Assembly (NCBI GenBank): GCA_029098225.1
Contig: JAQXNX010000022.1
Coordinates: forward strand, 1-64,000
Length of the DNA: 64,000 bases
Direction: 5' to 3'
From: Spirochaetales bacterium
Lineage (GTDB): Bacteria > Spirochaetota > Spirochaetia > Treponematales > Treponemataceae
The notes below the pieces were generated by a model, which was not told the DNA's origin, did not search any database, and worked only from the letters and a program-made list of their open reading frames with translations. The position numbers were made by a program, and so were the translations under genes. Of this stretch, positions 44,392 to 53,010 are shown one piece after another (position 1 is the first letter of the stretch; each line of letters starts with the position of its first letter).

Positions 44392-44997
44392 ATGCGAAAA
44401 TCATTAAAAGCATTTTTTGCTGCTTTTATATTAGCTTTTGCTGTTCCAGCTTCTGTTTCTGCATTTGAATGGTCAGAGTGCTGGTGTAATTATGGCGGTG
44501 GAATTGAAAAGCATGATTTTTTAATTAACGTCGATGGTGGTATCTGGTATGATGTATTTGGATATTCACAATTTAATGATTTCTGGTTTATTCCGCCAGT
44601 TATGGTAGATGTTCAGTTTGCACAGCCAATCTGGAAGCTTCCATTTACTTTTGGTGGATATGCAGGTTTTCGTTCATATGGATATAGCTATATTGACCAT
44701 CATGAATGGATAGATGGTAAGTATACACCAATTTACCATTCTACATCTTTCTGGGGAATGTTCGTTGGAGCAGAATCAGCTTATCATATTCAGCTTCCGC
44801 CAGAGCATCTTGATGTTTATGTAATTACAAGACTTGGTGCAACCATTCCTTTTATAACTTCACGTTATTGGGATGCTTCTGAATGCTTTAATGCTGGTGG
44901 TGCACTCGGAGCAAACTGGTTCTTTAATGATGTTATAGGCGTGAATTTGGAATTTGGTTATCCAATGACAAAATTTGGATTATCATTAAAATTCTAA
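44392..44997 (+). CDS. Small outer-membrane beta-barrel-like protein
   Basis: The 201-residue product has a signal peptide ending SVSAFEWSE (about residue 24). A glycine- and aromatic-rich sequence of alternating strands follows (VDGGIWYDVFGYSQF, FTFGGYAGFRSYGY, WGMFVGAESAYHI) and ends in GLSLKF with a terminal phenylalanine, the usual signal for BamA-mediated outer-membrane insertion. Its size suits an eight-strand barrel. Two close cysteines (CWC) lie at the mature N-terminus. It has its own promoter and a terminator, and follows the giant-lipoprotein operon, whose first two products also start with barrel-like regions. Function unknown. Confidence 0.7.
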   Translation: MRKSLKAFFAAFILAFAVPASVSAFEWSECWCNYGGGIEKHDFLINVDGGIWYDVFGYSQFNDFWFIPPVMVDVQFAQPIWKLPFTFGGYAGFRSYGYSYIDHHEWIDGKYTPIYHSTSFWGMFVGAESAYHIQLPPEHLDVYVITRLGATIPFITSRYWDASECFNAGGALGANWFFNDVIGVNLEFGYPMTKFGLSLKF

Positions 44998-45017
44998 TAA
45001 GATAGAAAAGGGGATTG

Positions 45018-45052
45018 AAAGGGGAAAAACTGTAGTTTTGCCCCTTTTTTAA
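45018..45052 (+). terminator. Terminator of the barrel protein gene
   Basis: AGGGGAAAAACT pairs with AGTTTTGCCCCT (one mismatch) around a GT loop and is followed by a run of Ts. Confidence 0.75.
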
Positions 45053-45160
45053 TTAAGAGTTTATTACACCCCCTCAAAACGGCGAAGTCAAGCCATTAAG
45101 CGTGAGCGAGTCTTGATTCGACGTATTAAAATAGTATTTTTTTTGTTAAAAAGCGTCTTT

Positions 45161-45199
45161 TTGACACTAGATATAGTGGTTTTTCTAGAATTCTAGTGT
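45161..45199 (+). promoter_or_regulatory. Probable pflB promoter with overlapping palindromic operators
   Basis: A perfect -35 TTGACA (45161-45166) is followed by TAGAAT (45186-45191) with a longish 19-base gap. The same segment contains CACTA/TAGTG arms (45165-45178), a 12-base palindrome CTAGAATTCTAG (45185-45196) and the inverted pair ACACTAG/CTAGTGT (45164-45170 and 45193-45199). This nesting over the promoter suggests a repressor or activator site; redox control would fit pflB but no FNR or Rex consensus is exact. Confidence 0.5.
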
Positions 45200-45286
45200 G
45201 AATTGGATTTAAAATGCTTGATAATTAAATATCATTGCATTATTATATAATAAGACCGGTACGGAAAGTTTTTCCATTCCGCGCAA

Positions 45287-45351
45287 GAATCATAAAGGAG
45301 TCCTGTTCGGAAATCGGTAAATTCATGGCTGAGGGAATCATAAAGGAGTCC
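45287..45351 (+). repeat. 17-base direct repeat carrying a ribosome-site-like core in the pflB leader
   Basis: GAATCATAAAGGAGTCC occurs exactly at 45287-45303 and 45335-45351, 48 bases apart. Each copy contains AAAGGAG, a strong Shine-Dalgarno-like string, yet neither is spaced for the pflB ATG, which has its own AGAGG. Confidence 0.7.
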
Positions 45352-45375
45352 CAAGGCGAAAGAGGTTTTATATGA
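45325..45375 (+). CDS. Possible 16-residue leader peptide overlapping pflB
   Basis: ATG 45325 opens a 16-codon frame ([16 protein letters not shown]) whose TGA at 45373-45375 overlaps the pflB ATG as ATGA. The nearest GGAG is about 25 bases upstream, too far for a normal ribosome site, so translation is uncertain. Its codons run through the second copy of the 17-base repeat. Confidence 0.3.
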   Translation: MAEGIIKESQGERGFI

Positions 45376-47669
45376 CTTTAAGACCAGAATGGGAAGGATT
45401 CAATCCTGATGGTTTATGGACAAGCGAAATCAATGTTCGCGACTTCATTCAGGCTAACTACACACAGTATGATGGAGATTCATCATTCTTAGCTGGCCCG
45501 ACAAAGGCAACAGAAAAGCTTTTTGATGAACTTCAGAAATTGCAGAAAGCAGAATACACAAAAAAATCTGTTGGATTAGACGGAAAAGAACGCAACGGTG
45601 TTCTTGATATGGATACTGACGTTGTAACAGGCCTTACTTCTCATCCGGCTGGATATATTTGTCCGGAAGGAAAGGAGCTTGAGCAGGTTGTAGGTCTCCA
45701 GACAGACAAACCATTGAAGAGAGCTTTCATGCCTTTCGGTGGAATCAAGATGGCAGAGCAGTCTTGCGAAATGTATGGTTACAAGCCAAACGCAGAACTT
45801 CACAAGATCTTTACTGAGTACCACAAGACTCACTCAGACGCTGTATTTGATGTATACACTCCAGAGATCCGCAAGGCTCGTAAGGCACACATCCTTACTG
45901 GTTTGCCAGATACATACGGACGTGGACGTATCGTAGGTGACTACCGCCGTGTTGCTCTTTATGGTATCGACTACCTCATCGAGCAGAAGGAAGCTGATAA
46001 GGCTAACTGCGGAAACGGTACAATGACAGAAGAAGTAATCCGCCAGCGCGAAGAGCTTGCTGAGCAGATTAAGGCTTTGAAGGGTATGAAGGCTATGGCT
46101 GCCCTTTACGGTTATGATATTTCTAAGCCAGCTACAACAGCAAAGGAAGCATTCCAGTGGCTCTACTTCGGATACCTTGCTGCCATCAAGACACAGAACG
46201 GTGCCGCAATGTCTGTAGGACGTATTTCTACATTCCTGGATTGTTACATCGAGCGTGATATCAAGAAGGGAATCCTTACTGAGGAAAAAGCTCAGGAACT
46301 CGTTGACCATATCGTTATGAAGTTCCGTATGGTACGCTTCGCACGTATCGAATCTTACAACCAGCTCTTCTCTGGTGACCCAATCTGGGCTACTCTTGAA
46401 GTTGCAGGTCTTGGACAGGACGGACGTTCACAGGTAACAAAGAACGACTTCCGCTTCCTCCATACACTCGAAAACATGGGACCTTCTCCAGAGCCAAACA
46501 TCACAGTTCTTTACTCAAAGAGACTCCCAGAAAACTTCCGCAAATACGCTGCAAAGATTTCTATTGATACATCTTCTATCCAGTACGAGAACGACGACAT
46601 CATGCGCCCAATCTGGGGTGATGACTACTCAATCTGCTGCTGTGTATCTGCTACACAGACTGGTAAGGAAATGCAGTTCTTCGGTGCCCGCGCTAACTTG
46701 GCTAAGGCTCTTCTTTACGCTATCAACGGTGGTAAAGACGAAGGTGCCGGACTTACACCATACGCTCAGGTTGGTCCTGAATTGCAGCCAATCACTTCTG
46801 AGTACCTCGACTACGACGAAGTTATGCGCAAGTACGATGTAATGCTTGAATGGCTCTGCGACCTCTATGTAAACACATTGAACGCTATCCATTACATGCA
46901 CGATAAATACTACTACGAAGCTGCTGAAATGGCCCTCATCGATACAGATGTTCGCCGAACATTCGCAACTGGTATTGCAGGTTTCTCTCACGTAGTAGAT
47001 TCTCTCTCTGCTATCAAGTATGCAAAGGTTAAGGTTATCCGCGATGACCACGGTCTTGCATGCGACTTCAAGCCAGAAGGAGACTTCCCACGCTACGGTC
47101 AGGATGATGACAGAGCAGACGAAATTGCTGTATGGCTCCTTAAGACATTCATTTCTAAGATTAAGAAGCATCCTACATACCGCAATGCTGAGCCTACAAC
47201 ATCTATCCTTACTATTACTTCTAACGTTGTATACGGTAAGGCTACAGGTGCTCTTCCTAACGGACGTCCTGCTCACGCTCCATTCTCACCAGGAGCTTCT
47301 CCATCTTACGGTGCAGAAACAAAGGGTCTTATCAAGTCTTTGAACTCTGTTGCTAAGGTTCCATACAAGTACTCACTTGATGGTATCTCTAACACACAGA
47401 CAATCAACCCATCTGCTCTTGGTCACGATGAAAATGAACGCGTTTCTAACCTTGTAAACGTTCTTGACGGATACTTCTCTAAGGGTGCTCACCACCTGAA
47501 CGTAAACGTATTCGGCGTTGAAAAACTTAAGGACTGTCAGGCTCACCCTGAAAAGCCAGAGTATGCTAACTTCACAGTTCGCGTTTCTGGATACGCAGTA
47601 CGCTTCATCAACCTTACAAAGGAACAGCAGGACGACGTTATCGCTCGTACTTGCCACGCATCATTGTAA
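45372..47669 (+). CDS. pflB: Pyruvate formate-lyase (formate C-acetyltransferase)
   Basis: PflB splits pyruvate with CoA into acetyl-CoA and formate under anaerobic conditions, using a glycyl radical installed by PflA. In the 765 residues the radical motif RVSGYAVRF places the radical glycine at 740. The catalytic cysteine pair lies at 423-424 in a run of three (CCCVSAT), followed by [19 protein letters not shown]. Length and both motifs match the family. Codons are strongly biased to C endings, as in pckG. The activase gene is about 8 kb downstream (55617) rather than adjacent. The start at ATG 45372 is fixed by AGAGG. Confidence 0.97.
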   Translation: MTLRPEWEGFNPDGLWTSEINVRDFIQANYTQYDGDSSFLAGPTKATEKLFDELQKLQKAEYTKKSVGLDGKERNGVLDMDTDVVTGLTSHPAGYICPEGKELEQVVGLQTDKPLKRAFMPFGGIKMAEQSCEMYGYKPNAELHKIFTEYHKTHSDAVFDVYTPEIRKARKAHILTGLPDTYGRGRIVGDYRRVALYGIDYLIEQKEADKANCGNGTMTEEVIRQREELAEQIKALKGMKAMAALYGYDISKPATTAKEAFQWLYFGYLAAIKTQNGAAMSVGRISTFLDCYIERDIKKGILTEEKAQELVDHIVMKFRMVRFARIESYNQLFSGDPIWATLEVAGLGQDGRSQVTKNDFRFLHTLENMGPSPEPNITVLYSKRLPENFRKYAAKISIDTSSIQYENDDIMRPIWGDDYSICCCVSATQTGKEMQFFGARANLAKALLYAINGGKDEGAGLTPYAQVGPELQPITSEYLDYDEVMRKYDVMLEWLCDLYVNTLNAIHYMHDKYYYEAAEMALIDTDVRRTFATGIAGFSHVVDSLSAIKYAKVKVIRDDHGLACDFKPEGDFPRYGQDDDRADEIAVWLLKTFISKIKKHPTYRNAEPTTSILTITSNVVYGKATGALPNGRPAHAPFSPGASPSYGAETKGLIKSLNSVAKVPYKYSLDGISNTQTINPSALGHDENERVSNLVNVLDGYFSKGAHHLNVNVFGVEKLKDCQAHPEKPEYANFTVRVSGYAVRFINLTKEQQDDVIARTCHASL

Positions 47670-47681
47670 GATGATACAAAT

Positions 47682-47706
47682 GGTGGTTGAGCTTGTCGAA
47701 ACCACC
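47682..47706. repeat. REP-like palindrome after pflB
   Basis: GGTGGTT (47682-47688) pairs with AACCACC (47700-47706) around an 11-base loop containing GAGCTTGTCGA. It resembles a widespread dispersed intergenic palindrome type and sits between the pflB stop and its terminator. Confidence 0.55.
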
Positions 47707-47710
47707 TCAA

Positions 47711-47740
47711 AAAAAAACGCCTCTACGGAGGCGTTTTTTT
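47711..47740. terminator. Bidirectional terminator between pflB and the FMN enzyme gene
   Basis: AACGCCTC (47716-47723) pairs with GAGGCGTT (47728-47735) around a TACG loop. An A-run on one side and a T-run on the other let it act for both convergent genes. Confidence 0.85.
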
Positions 47741-47743
47741 ATT

Positions 47744-48640
47744 CTATAAACGGTGCAATGCCGAATCATTTATTTCACTAACTTTTGAAAATCCTGTTGA
47801 ACTCATTATAAAGCAAAGTTCATCGGCAGCATTTTTCAGAAAGTTTTCTACACCTTCAATGCCGTTTTTTTCCAGATGAGGCAGCATAGAACGGCCAACT
47901 GCAACTGCATCGGCACCAAGCGCAAGTGCTTTGTACACATCGGCTCCGCTTGAAATTCCGCAATCTAAAAATATCTGAACTCCATAACCTTTGAGTGCTT
48001 TTTTTATTTCGGGAAGTATCAGCATTGGAGGTACAGCATAAGGAAGCCTTCCGTGATGATGACTGACAATAATTGCCTTTGCGCCTATTTCAGCACATTT
48101 TACTGCATCTGTTACGCTGAGGACTCCTTTTACTACAAAGGGAAGCTTTGAAGATTCAATATATGACTGGAGCATTTCTGCAGATTGTGCGGCCATTTTT
48201 TCTCCAACAACTACATCGTATCCTCCGTTGCCAAAAATATGATCAATGTCCATTCCAATACCAAATGCACCATTATCTTCAGCAAACTTAAACTGGTCTC
48301 TTATTTTTGCGTTATCTGCATAAGGTTTTACTATTCGAATAGTTTTGGCTCCAGTATCAATAATTTTCTTAAACTGCTCATTTTCCATCATACCGCAAAA
48401 GTTAAGTATATTGCAGTTTTTCGCTGCAATTGAATATTCTTCAAGTCCGGTAAGATTTCGTCCATTATAATTTTTAAGGTGCGAAAATGCCGGTGTAAGA
48501 ATTGGCATTGAAAAAGTTTCGCCAAGAATTCTTGTTGTAAGCTCTGCTTTTACAGAATCAATAAGGCGTTCTTCAATTAAAATAGAATCCATGTAGCGTT
48601 CTGTAATTTCATTAGCATCAGATAATCGTGTATAACTCAT
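47744..48640 (-). CDS. FMN-dependent alpha-hydroxy-acid dehydrogenase-family enzyme
   Basis: The 298-residue TIM-barrel protein follows the lactate oxidase/isopentenyl isomerase pattern: SMPILTPAFSHL at the start, KLPFVVKGVLSV with the FMN-contacting lysine, IIVSHHHGRLPYAVPP in place of the usual SNHGGRQLD active-site segment, IFLDCGISSGADVYKALALGADAVAVGRS for the phosphate. It is shorter than lactate oxidases (350-390), and the substitution around the catalytic histidine means the substrate cannot be assumed to be lactate. It is encoded 21 bases downstream of a sugar isomerase-like gene, with which it likely forms a small catabolic unit. Confidence 0.8.
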   Translation of the reverse strand: MSYTRLSDANEITERYMDSILIEERLIDSVKAELTTRILGETFSMPILTPAFSHLKNYNGRNLTGLEEYSIAAKNCNILNFCGMMENEQFKKIIDTGAKTIRIVKPYADNAKIRDQFKFAEDNGAFGIGMDIDHIFGNGGYDVVVGEKMAAQSAEMLQSYIESSKLPFVVKGVLSVTDAVKCAEIGAKAIIVSHHHGRLPYAVPPMLILPEIKKALKGYGVQIFLDCGISSGADVYKALALGADAVAVGRSMLPHLEKNGIEGVENFLKNAADELCFIMSSTGFSKVSEINDSALHRL

Positions 48641-48661
48641 TACTGCCTCCAGTTTAAATAA

Positions 48662-49474
48662 TTACAAAGTTTTTTTCAGGTAATTCATATATTTTATATA
48701 TTGTTCATCAGAATCAAGATGTTCAAGAATAACAGGCATTTGAGAATCTATTTCATTCATCTTCTGTACATAATATTGCAGTGGAAATTCTCCATCCCCA
48801 GGTCCGCATTCTACAAGCTGGAATGTATATTTTTCATTTAAATGTACGTCTTTTATATGACAGCTTCTTATTCGATTGCCAAGAACTTCTGCACATTCGT
48901 TAATAAATTCTTTCGCATTAAAATATCGTTCTGCAGAATTAATCATATTGATTATATCCATATGAACTGCAAAACGGTCGCGGTCTACATCCTCTAAAAG
49001 ACGGATATATTCCTGTGGGCTTGCAGGAATCATCCAGGGCATAGGTTCAAGTGTAAAATAAGTCTTCTTTACATTTGCGCGGTCAATAATTTCCTGAACC
49101 ATAGAAACTGTCTTTTTCCAGGCTTCTTTAGAAAAGTTCTCTTTATAACCGCCGTCCCATCTTGGTCCAAAAGCTCCTGCAACATTAACGGCACAGCGTG
49201 CATTCAAAAAATCAGCCATACGCAGCTGATTAACACAATAATCCATATTTGCTTTTCGTTCAGCAGAATCTGCTGCAAGTGCATTTCGCCATATTCCAAC
49301 TTCTGCAATTGTAAGCCTGGCTTTTTCGGCGGCTTCTTTATAAGCAATTATTTTCTCTTCGCTTTCGTTGCTTTGAACAGGAAAAACAACTGTTGTACAT
49401 CCTAATTGAAGCTGATTTTCTGCCCATTCTTCGGGCGAGCTATGTTTAAGTGGTGAAGAAGTCCCCAGTCTCAT
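48662..49474 (-). CDS. Sugar phosphate isomerase/epimerase-like TIM barrel
   Basis: The 270-residue protein fits the xylose isomerase-like TIM-barrel family: LGTSSPLKH at the first strand, a central YFTLEPMPWMIPAS with the metal glutamate, FAVHMDIINMI with the aspartate, SCHIKDVHLNE with the histidine, and a final VILEHLDSDEQYI glutamate. These supply the usual Glu-Asp-His-Glu metal site. Members isomerise or epimerise sugars, inositol derivatives or hydroxypyruvate, so the substrate is open. AGGAGG precedes the ATG at 49474. It heads the pair with the FMN enzyme. Confidence 0.82.
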   Translation of the reverse strand: MRLGTSSPLKHSSPEEWAENQLQLGCTTVVFPVQSNESEEKIIAYKEAAEKARLTIAEVGIWRNALAADSAERKANMDYCVNQLRMADFLNARCAVNVAGAFGPRWDGGYKENFSKEAWKKTVSMVQEIIDRANVKKTYFTLEPMPWMIPASPQEYIRLLEDVDRDRFAVHMDIINMINSAERYFNAKEFINECAEVLGNRIRSCHIKDVHLNEKYTFQLVECGPGDGEFPLQYYVQKMNEIDSQMPVILEHLDSDEQYIKYMNYLKKTL

Positions 49475-49481
49475 TATTTCC

Positions 49482-49653
49482 TCCTTTAAAGCCTCCGCGG
49501 CGAGCGGGCGCGCACGGAGGCGCGAAATAATCAGCTTTTGCCGACGGCAAAACTGCTATAGAAAAAAGTACAGGGAAGTACTTTTTTCAAATTCCTTTAA
49601 AGCCTCCGCGGCGAGCGGGCGCGCATGGATGCGCGAAATAATCAGCTTTTGCC
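49482..49653. repeat. 61-base direct repeat, two copies, with a hairpin between
   Basis: Copies at 49482-49542 and 49593-49653 differ at only two positions, both in the right arm of a GCCTCCG/CGGAGGC stem that is intact in copy 1. Between them 49561-49571 and 49578-49588 form a perfect 11-pair hairpin ending in T-runs on either strand. Copy 1 also ends in a TTTTGCC/GGCAAAA palindrome. Composition is far GC-richer than the flanks. Confidence 0.75.
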
Positions 49654-49822
49654 AGCAGCAGTTTACGAAAGATTTAAGCTTTACTAAATATATTAAACGT
49701 ACTTTCTTTTGAGTCAAAGAACAGAGATTTATAAAAATAGAATGAATCTGCAGCGCCTTGAAGCATGCTTACATTATAACATATAGTTATAGCAATTATA
49801 AAAAAATTATATACAAAACCTA

Positions 49823-49858
49823 TTGACTTAGTAGGTAATAAGCATTAATCTAAGTCAA
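49823..49858 (+). promoter_or_regulatory. Promoter and operator-like inverted repeat of the ABC transporter operon
   Basis: TTGACT (49823-49828) and a weak TAATCT (49846-49851) are 17 bases apart. TTGACTTA and TAAGTCAA (49851-49858) are perfect eight-base inverted arms that bracket the promoter, as expected of a repressor site. The regulator is not identified. Confidence 0.5.
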
Positions 49859-49913
49859 CAAATATCGCAGGGCGGTATTTGAAAGTTAAAAATGCTTTTC
49901 TGGAGGTTGATTT

Positions 49914-50762
49914 ATGAAAAGAGAATTAAAAATTATTTTGGCCGCAGCTTTTGTTATTTTAGCTGCTTCACCATGCTTTGCTAAAACTACAAAGTCAAAA
50001 AAATCAAAGAATAGTGTTCGTGTAATCAACGTCGCTCATACAGTAACTAATGTTCCATACGACTTCCTTGATGAAAATGGCAATCCTGACGGTTTTGAAA
50101 TTGCTGTTCTTAAGGCTGTGGATGAGCTTCTTCCTGAATATGAATTTAAATTTCATGGGGTAAGTGATGAAGAGCTTTTGATAGGAACTGAATCTGGAAA
50201 ATATCAGGTTGGAACAAAAGGCGCATGGATTACTGAGGAACGAAAAAAGAAGTTCCTTATTCCAAACAATCCTCTTGCTGCAAGTGTTATTGGAATTGCA
50301 TTCCGTTCAGAAAATAAAAATGAAATTACAGATTTAGAAAGCTTTGCTCGTTTTTCCGGTAAGCTTATTCCAATTTCACCTCAGAGTGCACAGTATTCAG
50401 TAATTCAGGAATATAACGATGCGCATAAAGATAATCAGATAAAGCTTGTACCTTCTGATGTTTTTGATATTGCTGATTCTTATCTCTGGGTTTTGGAAGG
50501 CCGATACGATGCTTACTTTGTACTTAAGCTTTCTTATGAGAAAAATGTTCTTAAAGAAAATGGTCCTTATCATCAGTTTGCAGATAAGCTTGCATATGTT
50601 CCTTACAAGGGAATTCCAACCTGGCCATTATTCAATAAAAAGGAAACTGAACTTGCTGCAGCCTACGATAAGGCCGTGCAACAATTAAAAGAAAATGGTA
50701 CAATATCAAAGCTATCACAAAAGTACTTTGGAGAGGATGTATTTAATTTTGTGACAGATTAA
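49914..50762 (+). CDS. ABC transporter substrate-binding protein, polar amino acid type
   Basis: The 282-residue periplasmic protein has a signal peptide ending SPCFAKT (about residue 23) and a family 3 solute-binding fold: VPYDFLDENGNPDGFEIAVLK, the TKGAWITEERKKKFLI loop, and GRYDAYFVLKLSYEK. This class binds amino acids such as cystine, glutamate or histidine. The downstream permeases resemble cystine-type transporters, but the ligand arginine usually seen after the third strand is not clearly present, so the ligand stays open. A GGAGG site precedes the ATG. A repeat RNA hairpin separates it from the permease gene and may give it higher expression. Confidence 0.88.
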   Translation: MKRELKIILAAAFVILAASPCFAKTTKSKKSKNSVRVINVAHTVTNVPYDFLDENGNPDGFEIAVLKAVDELLPEYEFKFHGVSDEELLIGTESGKYQVGTKGAWITEERKKKFLIPNNPLAASVIGIAFRSENKNEITDLESFARFSGKLIPISPQSAQYSVIQEYNDAHKDNQIKLVPSDVFDIADSYLWVLEGRYDAYFVLKLSYEKNVLKENGPYHQFADKLAYVPYKGIPTWPLFNKKETELAAAYDKAVQQLKENGTISKLSQKYFGEDVFNFVTD

Positions 50763-50766
50763 AATT

Positions 50767-50814
50767 GAAAATCCGTTATAAAATGGGCAGCGCAAGCTGA
50801 CCATTTTAGGATTA
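50767..50814 (+). ncRNA. GNRA-capped hairpin motif, copy 1
   Basis: The structure is AATCC (50770-50774) paired with GGATT (50809-50813), an asymmetric loop (GTTAT opposite A), then AAAATGG (50780-50786) with CCATTTT (50801-50807), a G-A mismatch, and CAGC/GCTG closed by GCAA. The same architecture recurs at 56396-56435 with different stem bases. It lies between the binding protein and first permease genes, followed by a T-run. Confidence 0.55.
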
Positions 50815-50847
50815 CTCATTTTTTTAATTATAGGAGTATCATACGGA

Positions 50848-51558
50848 ATGAACAGACCTTTTTCGCCGGTTCAGATATATAAAAGTTTTGTAAAAATCAT
50901 TCCGTATTTTGGTGTGACTTTTGGAGTTGTTCTGGGGACAGTCTGCCTCGCGCTCCTGATTGCAATAGGTCTGTTCTGCCAGAAGCAGAGCAGACTTCAT
51001 TTTGTTCGTGCACTTGCAGTCGGTTATATAAACGTAATTCGCTGTACACCAAGTATTGTACTTCTTTTTATTGTTTATTACGGAATTCCAAAAATTGCAC
51101 TTGAGCTGTTTAGTCTTAATCTTAACTTTTCTTCAAAAATCATTTATGTGATTATTTCACTTGCTCTTATTTATTCAGCGACACTTGCAGAAATAATTCG
51201 ATCTGTTTATCTTGCTTTAGGTAGAGCCCAATACGAGGCTGCGCTTTCTATAGGGCTAACACCCTGGCAGGCTATTCGTAGAATTATGATTCCGCAGGGA
51301 ATTGTTGTTGCTCTGCCGAATTTGGGTAATTCCCTTATTTCACTTTTTAAAGAAGGAAGTCTTGCTTTTACAATCGGGCTTGTTGATATGATGGGGTCTG
51401 GAAATCTTATAATTGCCCGTAATTATGGTGCTTATTCACTGGAAACTTATATTGCTCTTGCCATAATATACTGGACAATAACTCTTATTATAGAACAGAT
51501 TTTTTTGCGCCTTGAAAAACATTATTCAAAGGGCAGGAGGTCGCTGAATGCAGCTTGA
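50848..51558 (+). CDS. ABC transporter permease 1, polar amino acid type
   Basis: This 236-residue inner-membrane protein has about five TM segments and the binding-protein-dependent permease signature EAALSIGLTPWQAIRRIMIPQ (the EAA loop that docks on the ATPase), preceded by NVIRCTPSIVLLFIVYYGIP, a typical His/Glu-type permease region. Codons overlap those of permease 2 by 11 bases. The pair would form a heterodimeric channel for amino acids. AGGAG lies 11 bases upstream of the ATG. Confidence 0.9.
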   Translation: MNRPFSPVQIYKSFVKIIPYFGVTFGVVLGTVCLALLIAIGLFCQKQSRLHFVRALAVGYINVIRCTPSIVLLFIVYYGIPKIALELFSLNLNFSSKIIYVIISLALIYSATLAEIIRSVYLALGRAQYEAALSIGLTPWQAIRRIMIPQGIVVALPNLGNSLISLFKEGSLAFTIGLVDMMGSGNLIIARNYGAYSLETYIALAIIYWTITLIIEQIFLRLEKHYSKGRRSLNAA

Positions 51559-52276
51559 TTTTTCCTACCTTATAAAAACTTTCTGGCTTTGTATTAAGGC
51601 TATTCCAGTTACTTTGGAAATTACTGTCGTTTCTATTTTGATAGCAGTTATTCCCGCAATTTTAATTTCTCTTGCGCGCATTCATCACATTAAGGGTGTA
51701 GAACAGCTTTGCAGAATTTTTGTTTCATTTATTCGTGGCACTCCGATTGTCCTGCAAATTCTGATTGTTTACAGCATAATGCCAAGCCTTTTAAATTCTC
51801 TTGTAAAAAACATGGAATGGTCTTTGAATGTTTTTGATGTGAATCCTATAATTTATGCTTTTGTAGTTTTCGGAATTAATTCAACTGCAAATTTGAGTGA
51901 AGTTTTCAGATCTGCTATTTCATCTGTTGACAGAGGACAGTTAGAAGCCGCTTTGAGTATTGGAGAAACAAACTGGCAGGCCTTTAGAAGAGTTGTTTTT
52001 CCACAGGCTATGGTTTCTGCTTTGCCAAATCTTTGCAGTACCACAGTTATTCTTATTAAAAATACATCTCTTGCTTTTATGATGACTGTTCGCGAAATAA
52101 CGGCAGTTGCAAAAATTGAAGCAGCCTATGGTTACAATTATGTAGAATCTTATATAGATATTTTTGTGATATATATTGTACTATGTCTTGTTGTAGAGTA
52201 TGCTTTTCGTAAAATTGAAAAGAAAGTTGTTTACAGGGGAATAAAGGAACATCGGGCTTTTGTAGGAGTGTATTAA
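51548..52276 (+). CDS. ABC transporter permease 2, polar amino acid type
   Basis: The 242-residue partner permease has five TM segments, [20 protein letters not shown] near the second, and the EAA loop [20 protein letters not shown]. It starts inside the end of permease 1 and its TAA shares one base with the ATPase ATG, so the three are translated in series. Together with the binding protein it forms an importer for a polar amino acid or its dimer. Confidence 0.9.
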   Translation: MQLDFSYLIKTFWLCIKAIPVTLEITVVSILIAVIPAILISLARIHHIKGVEQLCRIFVSFIRGTPIVLQILIVYSIMPSLLNSLVKNMEWSLNVFDVNPIIYAFVVFGINSTANLSEVFRSAISSVDRGQLEAALSIGETNWQAFRRVVFPQAMVSALPNLCSTTVILIKNTSLAFMMTVREITAVAKIEAAYGYNYVESYIDIFVIYIVLCLVVEYAFRKIEKKVVYRGIKEHRAFVGVY

Positions 52277-53010
52277 TGTTAAAACTAACTAACGTTCATA
52301 AGTCTTTTGGTAAGGTCGAGGTTCTCAAAGGAATTTCTTTAAATGTAGATAAAGGAAGTGTAACTACAATTATAGGACCTTCGGGTGCTGGAAAAACGAC
52401 TTTACTTCGCTGCATAAATTTTCTTGAAAAAGCAGATTCAGGAGAACTTGATTTTAACGGTATTCATGTAGACTTAAAAAAAGTTTCTAAAAAGACAATG
52501 CTGGAGCTTCGAAGAAAAACATCCTTTGTTTTTCAAAACTATAATCTTTTTGCAAATATGTCAGCCCTTGAAAATGTAATGGAAGGCCTCGTAACCGCAA
52601 GAAAAGTTTCCAAGGCAGAAGCTAAAGATAGAGCAATTCGGGCACTTGAAAAAGTAGGCCTTAGAGACCGCGCTGATTTTTACCCTTCCAGTCTTTCTGG
52701 CGGGCAGCAGCAGCGTGTTGGAATTGCAAGAGCTATTGCAGTTGAGCCTGATGTAATTCTTTTTGATGAACCAACTTCCGCTTTAGATCCAGAGCTTACT
52801 CTTGAAGTCCTAAATGTAATTAATCAGCTTGCTCGTGAAGGAATAACAATGGTTATTGTTACACATGAAATGTCTTTTGCCCGCAAAATATCTGATCATG
52901 TTATTTTTATGGATAAAGGTTCAATCGTTGAAGAGGGTACAGCGGAAGATATTTTTGTAAATCCTAAAAATGAAAGAACCCGACAATTTTTAAGTAAAGT
53001 AAATTCATAA
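52276..53010 (+). CDS. Amino acid ABC transporter ATP-binding protein
   Basis: The 244-residue ATPase has Walker [10 protein letters not shown] (about 35-43), Q-loop FVFQNYNLF, signature [16 protein letters not shown], Walker [16 protein letters not shown] and switch histidine VTHEMSFA, all intact. The sequence is of the GlnQ/HisP type. Its stop codon TAA at 53008-53010 is also the first three bases of the 220-base inverted repeat that follows, which is an intriguing boundary. Confidence 0.95.
   Translation: MLKLTNVHKSFGKVEVLKGISLNVDKGSVTTIIGPSGAGKTTLLRCINFLEKADSGELDFNGIHVDLKKVSKKTMLELRRKTSFVFQNYNLFANMSALENVMEGLVTARKVSKAEAKDRAIRALEKVGLRDRADFYPSSLSGGQQQRVGIARAIAVEPDVILFDEPTSALDPELTLEVLNVINQLAREGITMVIVTHEMSFARKISDHVIFMDKGSIVEEGTAEDIFVNPKNERTRQFLSKVNS

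Larger units (their letters stand above)
44998..45371. other. Intergenic region between the barrel protein gene and pflB
   Basis: This 374-base stretch holds the terminator at 45018-45052, a loose hairpin with GTCAAG/CTTGA arms near 45085-45120, the palindrome-dense promoter at 45161-45199, and a long pflB leader with a 17-base repeat and a 16-codon frame. The remaining AT-rich sequence (45200-45270) shows nothing I recognise. Confidence 0.6.
49475..49913. other. Intergenic region between divergent sugar-isomerase and ABC-transporter units
   Basis: This 439-base region contains two copies of a 61-base repeat with a perfect hairpin between them, an uncharacterised AT-rich stretch (49660-49820) with a TATAAC/GTTATA inverted repeat near 49777-49793, and an operator-like inverted repeat over the transporter promoter. 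I see no gene in it. Confidence 0.6.

Noticed and set aside
46629-47276. 215-residue minus-strand frame inside pflB
   Set aside because: Same cause as in pckG: strong codon bias of a highly expressed gene; no motif or ribosome site.
49482-49653. Possible CRISPR from repeated 61-base units
   Set aside because: Only two copies with a hairpin spacer and no cas genes; repeat and spacer lengths do not fit.
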